DNA of 64,000 nucleotides from Microbacterium radiodurans. Lineage in GTDB: Bacteria; Actinomycetota; Actinomycetes; Actinomycetales; Microbacteriaceae. Positions 8,367 to 18,452 of the stretch are shown piece by piece. The notes beneath the pieces were generated by a model. It ran no database searches. It had not been told where the DNA came from and was given only the letters and a program-made list of their open reading frames with translations. The position numbers and the translations under genes were made by a program. Every line of letters starts with the position of its first letter. Within the stretch, counting starts at the first letter, position 1. Location of the stretch: NCBI RefSeq assembly GCF_008710705.1, contig NZ_VYRZ01000002.1, positions 682,001 to 746,000 of the forward strand, in the 5' to 3' direction.

Positions 8367-9137
8367 TCAGGCGTCGACGGGCGTGTCGGCGTCGAGGAAA
8401 CGGTCGTAGCCCTCTTCCTCGAGACGGTCGGCGAGCTCGGGACCGCCCTCTTCGACGATGCGACCCTTGACCATCACGTGCACGAACTCCGGCTGGATGT
8501 AGCGGAGGATGCGCGTGTAGTGCGTGATGAGGAGAACGCCCAGGTCGGTCTCGCCCTTGGCGCGGTTGACGCCCTCCGAGACGATCTTCAGCGCGTCGAC
8601 GTCGAGACCGGAGTCGGTCTCGTCGAGAACCGCGATCGCCGGCTTGAGCAGCTCGAGCTGCAGGATCTCGTGCCGCTTCTTCTCGCCACCCGAGAAGCCC
8701 TCGTTGACGTTGCGCTGCGCGAACTTGGGATCCATGCGCAGGTTGGCCATCGCCTGCTTGACGTCCTTCGTCCACGAGCGGATGGCGGGCGCCTCGCCGG
8801 CGACCGCGGTCTTCGCGGTGCGGAGGAAGTTCGTCACCGTGATGCCGGGGACCTCGACGGGGTACTGCATCGCGAGGAACAGTCCCGCACGCGCCCGCTC
8901 GTCGACGGACATCTCGAGAACGTCCTCGCCGTCGAGCGAGATCGAGCCGCTCGTGACGGTGTACTTGGGGTGGCCGGCGATCGCGTAGGCGAGCGTGGAC
9001 TTGCCGGAGCCGTTCGGGCCCATGATCGCGTGGGTCTCGCCGGTGCGCACGGTCAGGGTGACGCCGTTGAGGATCGGGGTGGCCCCCGCCTCGGTCTCGA
9101 CCGTCACATGCAGGTCGCGGATCTCGAGAACAGACAT
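8367..9137 (-). CDS. sufC: Fe-S cluster assembly ATPase SufC
   Basis: A 256-residue ABC-type cytosolic ATPase that associates with SufB and SufD and drives the conformational changes needed for Fe-S cluster assembly on the SufBCD scaffold. Motifs: Walker A GPNGSGKST near residues 40-48, SufC-type signature FSGGEKKRHEILQL, Walker B IAVLDETDSGLD, and switch His in LLITHYTRIL. Start ATG at 9137; the Rieske-type gene ends 15 bp upstream. Length is normal for the family. Confidence 0.96.
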   Translation of the reverse strand: MSVLEIRDLHVTVETEAGATPILNGVTLTVRTGETHAIMGPNGSGKSTLAYAIAGHPKYTVTSGSISLDGEDVLEMSVDERARAGLFLAMQYPVEVPGITVTNFLRTAKTAVAGEAPAIRSWTKDVKQAMANLRMDPKFAQRNVNEGFSGGEKKRHEILQLELLKPAIAVLDETDSGLDVDALKIVSEGVNRAKGETDLGVLLITHYTRILRYIQPEFVHVMVKGRIVEEGGPELADRLEEEGYDRFLDADTPVDA

Positions 9138-9152
9138 GTCGGGTTCCTTACT

Positions 9153-9494
9153 TCACTTCACATCGCTGGTCGTGTCACGGATGACCGTGGGATCGATGAG
9201 GATGTCGTCCCCCTCGATCGTGACCTCGTAGACGGGGACCGGCTCGTAGGCCGGGAGGTTGAGAGGCTGGCCGGTGCGCAGCGAGAACGCGGAGCCGTGG
9301 GCCCAGCACTCGAGCGTGTCGCCCTCGACGAAGCCCTCGGACAGCGAGATGTCGCCGTGCGTGCAGACGTCGCCGATCGCGTGGACCTCGCCGTTGCCGT
9401 CGAGGACGACGGCCATCGGAACCTTGTCGACGACGACGCGCACCGCGGTGTCCTGCTCGAGCTCGCTGAGCTTCAGGACCTTCTGCGCGCTCAC
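9153..9494 (-). CDS. Rieske-type [2Fe-2S] ferredoxin in the suf operon
   Basis: A 113-residue Rieske protein of the type annotated as non-heme iron oxygenase ferredoxin subunit. The cluster ligands are Cys44 and His46 (CTHG) and Cys63 and His66 (CWAH). Actinobacterial suf operons often carry such a gene between sufD and sufC; it may supply electrons for cluster assembly, which is inference from position. The GTG start at 9494 overlaps the sufD stop by 4 bp (GTGA). No oxygenase subunit is nearby. Confidence 0.9.
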   Translation of the reverse strand: MSAQKVLKLSELEQDTAVRVVVDKVPMAVVLDGNGEVHAIGDVCTHGDISLSEGFVEGDTLECWAHGSAFSLRTGQPLNLPAYEPVPVYEVTIEGDDILIDPTVIRDTTSDVK

Positions 9495-10675
9495 GCGTCG
9501 GCTCCGGCGGCGAGCTCGGCCTCGATGGCTCCGAGCAGTTCGTCGGTCAGCTCGTCGACGCCCATCTTCTGGACGATCTCGGCGAGGAAGCCGAGGACGA
9601 CGAGACGGCGGGCCTCGGCTTCGGGGATGCCGCGGGCCTGCAGATAGAACAGCTGCTGGTCGTCGAACCGGCCGGTCGCGCTCGCGTGCCCGGCGCCCTG
9701 GATGTCACCGGTCTCGATCTCGAGGTTCGGGATGGAGTCGGCACGCGCGCCGTCCGTGAGGACGAGGTTGCGGTTCGCCTCGTACGAGTCGGTGCCGACG
9801 GCATCCGGTCCGATGAGCACGTCGCCGATCCAGACGCTGTGCGCGCTCTCACCCTGCAGCGCGCCCTTGTAGAGCACGTCGCCGACGGTGTGCGGGCCCT
9901 TGTGGTGGAGGTAGACCTGGCTCTCGAGATGCTGACCGGCATCGGCGAAGGACAGCCCGTAGAGCTTGCCCTGCGCGCCGGAGCCCGCGAGCTCGACCGA
10001 CGGATTCACACGGACGACCCCGCCGCCGAGGCTGACGACGACGTGCGTGAGGGATGCATCGCGGTCGACCCGGGCCTGGTGCGCCGACGCGTGGACCGCG
10101 TCATCGTCCCAGCGCTGCAACGAGACGACCGTCAGGGCCGACCCGTCGCGCGCGATGATCTCGACGTTCTGCGCGTGCTGCGCGGTCCCCTCGTGTCGGA
10201 GAATCACCGTCCCGCGCGCGTTCGCCTGAGCCTCGATGACGACGTGCGCGTGCGCGACCCCGCCCGTGCCGTGCAACCGCACCACGACGGGCTCGGACAG
10301 CTCGACGTTCGCGGGGATGCTCAGCAGCGGCGCCTCGGACTCCTGCGACCAGGCAACGGCGCTCGGCAGGTCCTCGGGACGGAAGACCTCGCCGCGCGGG
10401 CTCTCGCCCGCCCGGAGGCGGGACTGTCGCACCTCGGCGGGGGCACTCACCTCGACGTCGATGACACCGGTCGGGCCGGCCTCATCGGCGAAGAGCGGAC
10501 GCAGCCGATCGACGGGCGTGTGCTTCCAGTTGACCTCTCGACCCGAGGGCGCGTCGAAGTCCGCGGGATCGAACGAGTGCGGCCGCTCGGAACGGGTCTG
10601 CACCGGCACGAACGAGGACGCAGGGTCGACGTGGCCCTTCTCACCGGCGGCGGGGGCCTGGGTGACGCTCGTCAT
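9491..10675 (-). CDS. sufD: Fe-S cluster assembly protein SufD
   Basis: A 394-residue SufD, partner of SufB in the SufBCD scaffold. The N-terminal part is variable and the C-terminal beta-helix region has the family stretches GHASATGRFDDQQLFYLQARG and LVVLGFLAEIVQKM. The chosen start ATG at 10675 gives [18 protein letters not shown] and overlaps the sufB stop by one base (TGATG); the longer frame upstream lies inside sufB and is rejected. It overlaps the next gene by GTGA. Confidence 0.93.
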   Translation of the reverse strand: MTSVTQAPAAGEKGHVDPASSFVPVQTRSERPHSFDPADFDAPSGREVNWKHTPVDRLRPLFADEAGPTGVIDVEVSAPAEVRQSRLRAGESPRGEVFRPEDLPSAVAWSQESEAPLLSIPANVELSEPVVVRLHGTGGVAHAHVVIEAQANARGTVILRHEGTAQHAQNVEIIARDGSALTVVSLQRWDDDAVHASAHQARVDRDASLTHVVVSLGGGVVRVNPSVELAGSGAQGKLYGLSFADAGQHLESQVYLHHKGPHTVGDVLYKGALQGESAHSVWIGDVLIGPDAVGTDSYEANRNLVLTDGARADSIPNLEIETGDIQGAGHASATGRFDDQQLFYLQARGIPEAEARRLVVLGFLAEIVQKMGVDELTDELLGAIEAELAAGADA

Positions 10676-12093
10676 CAACCGACGCTGCCTTCCATGCCCA
10701 TCTCGATGAGCTTGTTGAGTTCGAGGGCGTACTCCATCGGGAGCTCGCGCGCGATCGGCTCGATGAAGCCGCGCACGATCATCGCCATCGCCTCGTCCTC
10801 GGGCATGCCGCGGCTCATGAGGTAGAACAGCTGCTCCTCGCTGACCTTCGACACCGTGGCCTCGTGCCCGAGCTGGACGTCGTCGACGCGGATGTCGATC
10901 GCCGGGTAGGTGTCGGATCGCGAGATCGTGTCGACGAGCAGCGCATCGCAGCGCACGGTGTTCGCCGAGTGGTGCGCGTTGGCATCGACGCGGACCTCGC
11001 CGCGGTAGCCGGCGCGACCGCCGCCGCGGGCGATTGACTTCGACACGATCGAGGACTGCGTGTACGGCGCCATGTGGATCATCTTGGCGCCGGCGTCCTG
11101 GTGCTGACCCGGGCCGGCGAAGGCGACCGAGAGCGTCTCGCCCTTGGCGTGCTCGCCCATCAGGTAGATCGATGGGTACTTCATCGTCACCTTGGAGCCG
11201 ATGTTGCCGTCGACCCATTCCATCGTCGCGCCCTCGTGGGCGACGGCGCGCTTGGTGACGAGGTTGTAGACGTTGTTCGACCAGTTCTGGATGGTCGTGT
11301 AGCGAACGCGGGCGTTCTTCTTCACGATGATCTCGACGACGGCCGAGTGCAGCGAGTCGCTCTTGTAGATCGGCGCGGTGCATCCCTCGATGTAGTGGAC
11401 GTAGCTGTCCTCGTCCGCGATGATCAGCGTCCGCTCGAACTGCCCCATGTTCTCGGTGTTGATGCGGAAGTAGGCCTGCAGCGGGATCTCGACGTGGACG
11501 CCCTTCGGGACGTACACGAACGATCCGCCGGACCACACCGCCGTGTTCAGTGCGGCGAACTTGTTGTCACCGGCGGGGATGACGGTGCCGAAGTACTCCT
11601 CGAAGAACTCGGGGTGCTCGCGCAGCGCCGTATCGGTGTCCATGAAGATGACGCCCTGCTGCTCCAGGTCCTCGCGGATCTGGTGGTAGACGACCTCGGA
11701 CTCGTACTGCGCCGCCACACCGGCGACCAGGCGCTGACGCTCGGCCTCGGGGATGCCGAGCTTCTCGTAGGTCTCGCGGATCTCCGCCGGGAGGTCCTCC
11801 CACGACTGCGCCTGCTTCTCGGTCGAGCGCACGAAGTACTTGATGTTGTCGAAGTCGATGTCGCTGAGGTCGGCGCCCCAGGTGGGCATCGGCTTGCGGC
11901 CGAAGAGCTGGTACCCCTTCAGGCGGGTCTTCAGCATCCATTCCGGCTCGCTCTTGAGGGCCGAGATGCCGCGGACGACGTCTTCGTTGATGCCGCGCTG
12001 CGCCACAGCGCCAGCGGCATCGGTGTCGTGCCAGCCGAACTCGTACACCCCCAGGCCGTCGAGTTCCGGTCGGTCGATGAGCACATCCGACAT
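10675..12093 (-). CDS. sufB: Fe-S cluster assembly protein SufB
   Basis: A 472-residue SufB, the scaffold subunit on which Fe-S clusters form. Recognisable stretches are [16 protein letters not shown] near the N-terminus, [39 protein letters not shown] with a conserved cysteine, and [20 protein letters not shown] toward the C-terminus. Start ATG at 12093 has a strong purine-rich ribosome site GGAGGAGGAAAG. It is the first gene of sufB-sufD-Rieske-sufC-sufT. Unlike many actinobacterial loci there is no sufR regulator upstream, where ctaA is divergently encoded, and no sufS or sufU cysteine desulfurase genes. Confidence 0.96.
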   Translation of the reverse strand: MSDVLIDRPELDGLGVYEFGWHDTDAAGAVAQRGINEDVVRGISALKSEPEWMLKTRLKGYQLFGRKPMPTWGADLSDIDFDNIKYFVRSTEKQAQSWEDLPAEIRETYEKLGIPEAERQRLVAGVAAQYESEVVYHQIREDLEQQGVIFMDTDTALREHPEFFEEYFGTVIPAGDNKFAALNTAVWSGGSFVYVPKGVHVEIPLQAYFRINTENMGQFERTLIIADEDSYVHYIEGCTAPIYKSDSLHSAVVEIIVKKNARVRYTTIQNWSNNVYNLVTKRAVAHEGATMEWVDGNIGSKVTMKYPSIYLMGEHAKGETLSVAFAGPGQHQDAGAKMIHMAPYTQSSIVSKSIARGGGRAGYRGEVRVDANAHHSANTVRCDALLVDTISRSDTYPAIDIRVDDVQLGHEATVSKVSEEQLFYLMSRGMPEDEAMAMIVRGFIEPIARELPMEYALELNKLIEMGMEGSVG

Positions 12094-12337
12094 GACTTTC
12101 CTCCTCCTCGCACCGCAACGGTGTCATCCGTCCCGGCATTCCCGACTCCGACGGGAGTCACGTGGACGGGGATGCCGATTCGCGGGCCTGATGGGCGCGG
12201 TTGCCGCGCCTAGACTGTGGGGGACGACGTGCACACGCGCCGCCATCCCGAACACAGCCGATTCTACAGGCAACGCCCCCACCCGCGGCGTGCCGAGAGC
12301 GTATGAGGCGCACATCAGGCGCCGCCGGAGGAGTCCG

Positions 12338-13300
12338 ATGACCGAGGTCCGCACCCGCCCAGGACTGCTCGCGACGATCATGCCGACCACCATCACCCGG
12401 TGGACGCGCGTCATGGGATGGCTGCTCGTCATCACCAACATCGGCATCGTCGGCACGGGCGGGCTCGTGCGGCTCACCGGCTCGGGCATGGGCTGCGAGA
12501 CCTGGCCGTACTGCACCGAGGGATCGCTGACCCCGACACCCGAGATGGGCATCCACGGACTGATCGAGTTCGGCAACCGAACACTCACCGGCGTCCTCGT
12601 CATCGTCGCGCTGCTGGCGTTCCTCTCCGTCTTCCGGCTGCGCGCGCACCGCCGCGAGCTGCCCGTGCTGAGCTTCCTCGTCGGCTTGGGGATCATCGTT
12701 CAGGCCGTCGTCGGCGGCATCACCGTGTGGCTGCACCTGCACCCGAGCATCGTCGGACTCCACTACTTCATCTCGGCGGCGCTCGTGGCCGTCGCGACCG
12801 CCTTCCTCGTACGCCTGTACGCGACGCCCGGGCCGCGGGAGCGGGCGGTGCCGGTCTGGTACGCCGCGACGGCCCACCTGACCACTCTCGCCGTCGCCGT
12901 CACGGTCGTCGTGGGCATCCTGCTCACGGGCGCCGGACCGCACGCCGGTGACGACGCGGCGGCGCGCAACGGTCTCGACCCGATCTTCTGGCAGCACGTC
13001 CACAGCTGGCCGGCGTACGTCACGCTCGCGCTCACCGTCGTGCTCGTCGTCGGCGCCCTGACCGTCGCCCCTCGGGTGCGACGGTGGAGCCTGCTGCTTC
13101 TCGGCGTCGAGCTGGTGCAGATCGCGATCGGCCTCTGGCAGGCGCGCACCGGTCTTCCGATCGTCCTCGTCAACATCCACATGGTGCTCGCGGTGGCGCT
13201 CGTGGCCGCGATGGTGACCGTCGTGATGGCACTCAAGGCGCCCCGCGTGTCGACCGCGCCGGCGTCGGAGCGCGTCGCGGCATACACAGAACCCTCATAG
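12338..13300 (+). CDS. ctaA: Heme A synthase (COX15/CtaA)
   Basis: A 320-residue integral membrane enzyme that oxidises the heme O methyl group to give heme A for cytochrome aa3. About eight transmembrane helices are seen. Family features: GGLVRLTGSGMGCETWPYC near residues 43-61, with the extracellular Cys pair region, and conserved histidines in HGLIEFGNR, HLHPSIVGLHYF, WQHVHSWPAY and NIHMVLAVAL. The ATG start at 12338 follows GCCGGAGGAGTCC, a good ribosome site; upstream extension would run into the promoter region. Works with ctaB nearby and the oxidase genes at 48.8-57.5 kb. Confidence 0.92.
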   Translation: MTEVRTRPGLLATIMPTTITRWTRVMGWLLVITNIGIVGTGGLVRLTGSGMGCETWPYCTEGSLTPTPEMGIHGLIEFGNRTLTGVLVIVALLAFLSVFRLRAHRRELPVLSFLVGLGIIVQAVVGGITVWLHLHPSIVGLHYFISAALVAVATAFLVRLYATPGPRERAVPVWYAATAHLTTLAVAVTVVVGILLTGAGPHAGDDAAARNGLDPIFWQHVHSWPAYVTLALTVVLVVGALTVAPRVRRWSLLLLGVELVQIAIGLWQARTGLPIVLVNIHMVLAVALVAAMVTVVMALKAPRVSTAPASERVAAYTEPS

Positions 13301-13376
13301 GCGCCGCATCGGTGCCGGCGAGGTCCGGCGTCCAGAGTGTTCCGGGCCGCATCCGGCCGAATATCGAAGGAGCACT

Positions 13377-13865
13377 ATGACCGTTCACCCCCGCCTCGTC
13401 CGCAGCGTGCCGTTCTGGACGCTCGTCGTCCTCTCGGTCGCAGCGATCGGCGCAGGAGCCTACGTCCTGGTCGACAAGCTCGGCACCATGGAGGCGACGA
13501 TCCTCGATGGGACCGCCACCGGTGTCGAGGTCTACGTCGGTCAGGTCTGGGGCGTCTTCGGCGCCGTGCTCGTCGGCGCCGGTGTCGTCGGCCTCGCGCT
13601 CGCCCTCGCCGTGGCGGCCGCTCGTGCGCTCGTCCCCGCCGCGCCGCGGAACGCCGAGACCGCAGCCGAGGTCGCGCCCGTCGTCGAGACCGCGCCCGCC
13701 ACGGCCGCGTCGCCGGTCTTCGCGGACGAGCCCGCGGCGTCTCGCGACCTGTCGGACGCCCGTGATGCCGCGGCATCCGAGGTCCGGACCGGCGACGAGA
13801 CCGTCGCCACCGAGATCGACACCGCCACCGCTGACGCGGCGCACCGCGACGCCCCGCAGCGCTGA
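13377..13865 (+). CDS. Small membrane protein of unknown function
   Basis: A 162-residue protein without a recognised family. Two hydrophobic helices occupy about residues 12-30 and 55-82, separated by a short extracytoplasmic loop. The C-terminal half is low-complexity, rich in Ala, Thr, Glu and Asp, and is probably disordered. The ATG at 13377 is preceded by AAGGAG. It follows ctaA by 76 bp on the same strand and could be co-transcribed with it. A large hairpin at 13888-13935 closes it. Function unknown; a role in membrane organisation near the heme genes would be speculation. Confidence 0.7.
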   Translation: MTVHPRLVRSVPFWTLVVLSVAAIGAGAYVLVDKLGTMEATILDGTATGVEVYVGQVWGVFGAVLVGAGVVGLALALAVAAARALVPAAPRNAETAAEVAPVVETAPATAASPVFADEPAASRDLSDARDAAASEVRTGDETVATEIDTATADAAHRDAPQR

Positions 13866-13887
13866 CCCGCGGCGCATCTGCGCAAAC

Positions 13888-13935
13888 CGGCCGTTCTCCG
13901 CATCCTCCGCCCTCGGGCGGCGCGGAGAACGGCCG
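13888..13935. terminator. Large terminator hairpin between convergent genes
   Basis: Perfect 14-bp arms CGGCCGTTCTCCGC (13888-13901) and GCGGAGAACGGCCG (13922-13935), with a second inner stem CCGCCC/GGGCGG. It lies 22 bp after the small membrane protein gene and faces ctaB from the other side. Confidence 0.7.
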
Positions 13936-13958
13936 ATGCGCGTTATCCCTCGCCTCAG

Positions 13959-14026
13959 CGAGACAGCAGTCGAGCTCCGAGACAGCGGTCAGCCGCTGCT
14001 GTCTCGGTGCTCCGCTGCTGTCTCGG
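13959..14026. repeat. Cluster of four GAGACAGC repeats in inverted pairs
   Basis: CGAGACAGCAG (13959-13969) and CCGAGACAGCGG (13977-13988) point one way; CCGCTGCTGTCTCGG occurs twice in the other (13993-14007 and 14012-14026). The outer pair CGAGACAGCAG/CTGCTGTCTCG is an exact 11-bp inverted repeat. The cluster lies between the hairpin at 13888-13935 and the end of ctaB and could form alternative hairpins. Confidence 0.6.
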
Positions 14027-14073
14027 GCTCCGACGCGTCGGCCCGGATCCGGAGCGCTTCGGACCGAGACGGG

Positions 14074-15006
14074 TCAGAAGGGCAGCAGCGGGTCGACCGC
14101 GATGGCGACGAAGACCAGGGTGAGGTAGGTGATCGATGCGTGGAACACCCGCATCGGACGCGCCTGCTCACCGCGCACGGCGCGGTTGTAGAGCCGGTGC
14201 GACTCGTAGAGGAACCAGCCGCCGAACACCACGGCCGACACCGTGTAGACGACGCCCATCGGCGCGACCGGGATGAGCAGCAGCGAGCACGCGACGGTCG
14301 CCCAGGCGTAGAGGATGACCTGCAGCCCGACCTGCGAGCTGTCGCGGGTCGCGCCGAGCATCGGAACGTCGACCTCGTCGTAGTCCTTCTTGTACTTCAT
14401 CGACAGCGGCCAGTAGTGCGGCGGCGTCCACAGGAAGACCAGGACGAACAGGATGAGCGCCGGCCAGTCGAGCGAGCCGGTCACGGCGGACCAGCCGATG
14501 ACGACCGGGAAGCAGCCCGCGATACCGCCCCACACGATGTTCTGCTCGGTGCGGCGCTTGAGGATCATCGTGTAGATCACGACGTAGAAGAAGATCGCGG
14601 TGACGCTCAGGGCCGCGGCGACGACGTTCGTCGTGACGGCCAGCCAGACCGTGGAGACCACGGCGAGGGTCCAGGCGAAGGTCAGCGCTCCGCGCGGCGA
14701 GACCTCGCCGGTCACGATGGGACGGTTCTCGGTGCGCTTCATATGCGCGTCGATGTCGCGGTCGAGGTACATGTTGAACGCGGCGGCCGATCCGGCGCTC
14801 AGCGAGCCGCCGACGACGGTGGCCAGCACGAGCCAGATGCTCGGCATGCCTCCCGCGGCGAGCAGCATCACCGGGACGGTCGTCACGAGGAGCAGCTCGA
14901 GGACGCGCGGCTTCGTCAGAGCGACGTAGGCGCGGATCTTCGCGCCGAGAGCCGACGATCCAGAGGTGTCGACGGATGCCGAGCCCGCTGTCGTCGTGAT
15001 GTCCAT
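14074..15006 (-). CDS. ctaB: Protoheme IX farnesyltransferase (heme O synthase)
   Basis: A roughly 310-residue UbiA-family prenyltransferase that converts heme B to heme O using farnesyl diphosphate, the step before CtaA. The first Asp-rich motif is [19 protein letters not shown]; the second region is [14 protein letters not shown] after [13 protein letters not shown]. About nine hydrophobic segments are seen. I place the start at ATG 15006 (MDITTTAGS); an ATG four codons upstream at 15018 is an alternative and the two cannot be separated on ribosome-site quality. Divergent from tkt, a common actinobacterial arrangement. Confidence 0.94.
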   Translation of the reverse strand: MDITTTAGSASVDTSGSSALGAKIRAYVALTKPRVLELLLVTTVPVMLLAAGGMPSIWLVLATVVGGSLSAGSAAAFNMYLDRDIDAHMKRTENRPIVTGEVSPRGALTFAWTLAVVSTVWLAVTTNVVAAALSVTAIFFYVVIYTMILKRRTEQNIVWGGIAGCFPVVIGWSAVTGSLDWPALILFVLVFLWTPPHYWPLSMKYKKDYDEVDVPMLGATRDSSQVGLQVILYAWATVACSLLLIPVAPMGVVYTVSAVVFGGWFLYESHRLYNRAVRGEQARPMRVFHASITYLTLVFVAIAVDPLLPF

Positions 15007-15270
15007 CGCTCCCCGCATCTCGCCGCTGTCAACCCCCCTAGTCTAGGTCATCACTCCCCCGCGCCAGCCCGCACGGCCGCCGATGCCCGCCACCACGGGC
15101 GAACCGCCGGCGGCGGCCTCCTGCCGGCGCCGTCACACAGCGACCCGGCGGCCCCGGCGCGGCGGCGCGATCGCTATGCTGGGGCCACACGCGCGCCAGC
15201 GCCGAACCCCCTCCGCGACCATCGCTGAGACCGGCATGCGCAGGCGCCGCCGCTCGAGAAAGGCGACTGA

Positions 15271-17349
15271 GTGTCGGAACTTCGTTGGGATGAGATCGAT
15301 CGGCGCGCGGTGGACACCGCCCGCGTCCTGGCAGCGGATGCGGTGGAGAAGGTGGGAAACGGCCACCCCGGCACTGCGATGAGCCTCGCTCCCGCCGCCT
15401 ACCTGCTCTACCAGCGGGTGCTGCGCCACGACCCGACGGACCCGGACTGGCTCGGCCGTGACCGCTTCATCCTGTCGGCGGGCCACTCCTCGCTCACGCA
15501 GTACGTGCAGCTCTACCTCGGCGGCTTCGGACTCGAGCTCGACGACCTCCAGGCGCTGCGCACGTGGGGCTCGCTGACGCCGGGACACCCCGAGTACGGC
15601 CACACCAAGGGCGTCGAGATCACGACCGGTCCCCTCGGTCAGGGGCTCGCCACGTCCGTCGGCTTCGCCTACGCGGCTCGCTACGAGCGCGGCCTGTTCG
15701 ACCCGGAGGCCGCCGCCGGCACCTCGCCGTTCGACCACTTCGTCTACGTCATCGCGAGCGACGGCGACATCCAGGAGGGCATCACGGCCGAGGCCGGCTC
15801 CCTCGCCGGCCATCAGAAGCTCGGCAACCTCATCGCCATCTACGACGCGAACCAGATCTCGATCGAGGACGACACCAACGTCGCCTTCACCGAGGACGTC
15901 GCGGCTCGCTACGAGGCCTACGGCTGGCACGTCCAGACCGTCGACTGGAAGAAGACCGGCGAGTACGTCGAGGATGCCGCTGCTCTCCACGCCGCGATCG
16001 AGGCGGCTCAGGGCGAGACCGACAAGCCCTCCCTCATCGTTCTGAAGACCATCATCGGCTGGCCCGCTCCCGGTAAGCAGAACACCGGCAAGATCCACGG
16101 CTCGGCGCTCGGCGCCGACGAGCTCGCCGCGACGAAGAAGGTGCTCGGGTTCGATCCCGAGAAGAGCTTCGAGGTGGCCGACGACGTCCTGGAGCACACC
16201 CGATCGCTCGCCGAGCGCGCCGCCGCCGAGCGCGCCGAGTGGCAGACCTCCTTCGACGCCTGGGCCGCGGCCAACCCCGAGCGCAAGCAGCTGCTCGATC
16301 GTCTCGAGTCGGGCGAGCTGCCCGCCGATGTGAGCGTCCCGGCCTTCGAGGCGGGCAAGGCGGTCTCGACGCGCGCCGCGAGCGGCCAGGTCATCAACGC
16401 CCTCGCCGACCAGCTCCCGGAGCTCTGGGGCGGCTCGGCCGACCTCGCCGAGTCGAACCTGACGACCATCAAGTCGGGCAAGAGCTTCATCCCGACGGAG
16501 TGGTCGACCCACGAGTGGTCGGGCGACCCGTACGGTCGCGTGCTGCACTTCGGCATCCGCGAGCACGCGATGGGCGCGATCGTCAACGGCATCGTCCTGC
16601 ACGGCAAGACGCGCGCCTTCGGCGGCACGTTCCTCATCTTCAGCGACTACATGCGCCCCGCGGTGCGTCTGGCCGCCCTGATGAACATCCCCTCGATCTA
16701 CGTCTGGACCCACGACTCCATCGCCCTCGGCGAGGACGGCCCGACGCACCAGCCGATCGAGCAGATCTCGTCGCTGCGCCTCATCCCGAACTTCACCGTC
16801 GTCCGTCCGGCCGATGCGAACGAGACGGCCGCCGCCTGGCACGAGCTGCTGCGCCGCCAGGCCGGCCCGGCCGGCATCGCGCTGACGCGTCAGAACATCC
16901 CCGTGTTCCCGCGCGGCGAGGACGGCTTCGCGACGACCGTCGGCGTCGCGAAGGGCGCCTACGTGCTCATCGACGCCGAGAACGGTCAGCCGGACGTCAT
17001 CCTCGTCGCCACAGGCTCCGAGGTGCAGCTGGCGGTCGAGGCCCGCGAGGTCCTCGCAGCCGACGGCATCCAGGCCCGTGTCGTGTCGGCGCCGGCGCTC
17101 GAGTGGTTCGCGGAGCAGGACGAGTCGTACCGCGAGTCGGTGCTGCCCGCCGCCGTTCGAGCCCGCGTCTCCGTCGAGGCCGGCGCCACCCCCCTGTGGC
17201 GCTCGATCGTCGGCGACACCGGCCGGTCGGTCGGCATCGACCACTTCGGTGCGTCGGCCGACTACCAGACCCTGTTCGAGAAGTTCGGCATCACCACCGA
17301 GGCCGTCGTCGCGGCCGCCCGCGCAACCGTTGAGGAGAACAACGCATGA
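15271..17349 (+). CDS. tkt: Transketolase
   Basis: A 692-residue thiamine-diphosphate enzyme that transfers two-carbon units between ketoses and aldoses in the non-oxidative pentose phosphate pathway. Family motifs: [13 protein letters not shown] near residue 29, ThDP/Mg site [15 protein letters not shown] with a later [17 protein letters not shown] for the catalytic Glu, and [17 protein letters not shown]. Start is GTG at 15271, preceded by GAGAAAGG. It heads the operon tkt-tal-pgi-zwf-opcA-pgl. Its end overlaps tal by 4 bp (ATGA). Confidence 0.97.
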   Translation: MSELRWDEIDRRAVDTARVLAADAVEKVGNGHPGTAMSLAPAAYLLYQRVLRHDPTDPDWLGRDRFILSAGHSSLTQYVQLYLGGFGLELDDLQALRTWGSLTPGHPEYGHTKGVEITTGPLGQGLATSVGFAYAARYERGLFDPEAAAGTSPFDHFVYVIASDGDIQEGITAEAGSLAGHQKLGNLIAIYDANQISIEDDTNVAFTEDVAARYEAYGWHVQTVDWKKTGEYVEDAAALHAAIEAAQGETDKPSLIVLKTIIGWPAPGKQNTGKIHGSALGADELAATKKVLGFDPEKSFEVADDVLEHTRSLAERAAAERAEWQTSFDAWAAANPERKQLLDRLESGELPADVSVPAFEAGKAVSTRAASGQVINALADQLPELWGGSADLAESNLTTIKSGKSFIPTEWSTHEWSGDPYGRVLHFGIREHAMGAIVNGIVLHGKTRAFGGTFLIFSDYMRPAVRLAALMNIPSIYVWTHDSIALGEDGPTHQPIEQISSLRLIPNFTVVRPADANETAAAWHELLRRQAGPAGIALTRQNIPVFPRGEDGFATTVGVAKGAYVLIDAENGQPDVILVATGSEVQLAVEAREVLAADGIQARVVSAPALEWFAEQDESYRESVLPAAVRARVSVEAGATPLWRSIVGDTGRSVGIDHFGASADYQTLFEKFGITTEAVVAAARATVEENNA

Positions 17350-18452
17350 GCACGCCCACCCAGGACCTCTCCGACGCCGGCGTCAGCATCTGGCTCGACG
17401 ACCTCTCGCGTCAGCGGATCACGACGGGCAACCTCCAGGAGCTCATCGACACCCGCAACGTCGTCGGCGTGACGACGAACCCGTCGATCTTCCAGGCGGC
17501 CATCAGCGCCGGTGTCGGCTACGAGGAGGCGATCGAGGCGCAGGCGAAGGCCGGAGCAACCACCGATGACACGATCTTCGAGCTGACCACGACGGACGTC
17601 CGCAACGCGTCGGACATCTTCCGCCCCATCTACGACAGCACCGACGGAGTCGACGGCCGCGTGTCGATCGAGGTCTCCCCCGACCTCGCCCACGACACCG
17701 AGGCGACGATCGCCGAGGCGAAGAAGCTCGCCGCCGCCGTCGACCGTCCGAACGTCCTCATCAAGATCCCCGCGACGAAGGCGGGCCTGCCGGCGATCAC
17801 CGAGGTCATCGCGGCCGGCATCAGCGTCAACGTCACGCTGATCTTCTCGCTCGAGCGCTACGCCGAGGTCATCGAGGCCTACCTCGCCGGCCTCGAGCGT
17901 GCACGGAGCGCGGGCATCGACCTCGCGGGCATCCACTCGGTCGCATCCTTCTTCGTGTCGCGCGTGGACACCGAGGTCGACAAGCGGCTCGCCGCCATCG
18001 GAACCGACGAGGCCGACGCGCTGAAGTCGCTGGCCGGGGTCGCGAACGCGCGCCTCGCGTACGAGCTCTTCGAGCAGAAGTTCGCCGAGGAGCGCGCGAC
18101 GGATCTCGTCGCGGCGGGGGCGAACCTGCAGCGCCCGCTGTGGGCGTCGACCGGCGTCAAGGACCCCGCGCTGCCCGACACGCTCTACGTCACCGAGCTC
18201 GTCGCGCCCGGCACCGTCAACACGATGCCCGAGAAGACCCTCGAGGCGACCTTCGACCACGGCGTCGTCGCCGGCGACACCATCAGCGGCGCATACACGG
18301 CGGCGCACCAGGTGTTCGACGACCTCGCGGCGGTCGGCATCGACCTCACCGACGTCACCCAGCTGCTGGAGGACGAGGGCGTCGAGAAGTTCATCGCGTC
18401 GTGGCACGACCTGCAGGGCACGGTGACCGCGGCTCTGGAGAGCGCGCGTTGA
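17346..18452 (+). CDS. tal: Transaldolase
   Basis: A 368-residue transaldolase of the larger actinobacterial/cyanobacterial type. It transfers dihydroxyacetone units between sedoheptulose 7-phosphate and glyceraldehyde 3-phosphate. The Schiff-base lysine is in [15 protein letters not shown], with [15 protein letters not shown] downstream and [10 protein letters not shown] near residue 37. The ATG at 17346 overlaps the tkt stop (ATGA). Its own stop overlaps the TTG start of pgi (TTGA), so translation of the three genes is probably coupled. Confidence 0.96.
   Translation: MSTPTQDLSDAGVSIWLDDLSRQRITTGNLQELIDTRNVVGVTTNPSIFQAAISAGVGYEEAIEAQAKAGATTDDTIFELTTTDVRNASDIFRPIYDSTDGVDGRVSIEVSPDLAHDTEATIAEAKKLAAAVDRPNVLIKIPATKAGLPAITEVIAAGISVNVTLIFSLERYAEVIEAYLAGLERARSAGIDLAGIHSVASFFVSRVDTEVDKRLAAIGTDEADALKSLAGVANARLAYELFEQKFAEERATDLVAAGANLQRPLWASTGVKDPALPDTLYVTELVAPGTVNTMPEKTLEATFDHGVVAGDTISGAYTAAHQVFDDLAAVGIDLTDVTQLLEDEGVEKFIASWHDLQGTVTAALESAR

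Noticed and set aside
8017..9494. Rieske gene as part of an aromatic-ring oxygenase
   Set aside because: No oxygenase alpha or beta subunit or reductase is nearby; its overlaps and position place it in the suf operon.
12094..12337. Missed sufR gene between sufB and ctaA
   Set aside because: The 244-bp gap has no frame resembling an ArsR/SufR regulator and is too short for one.
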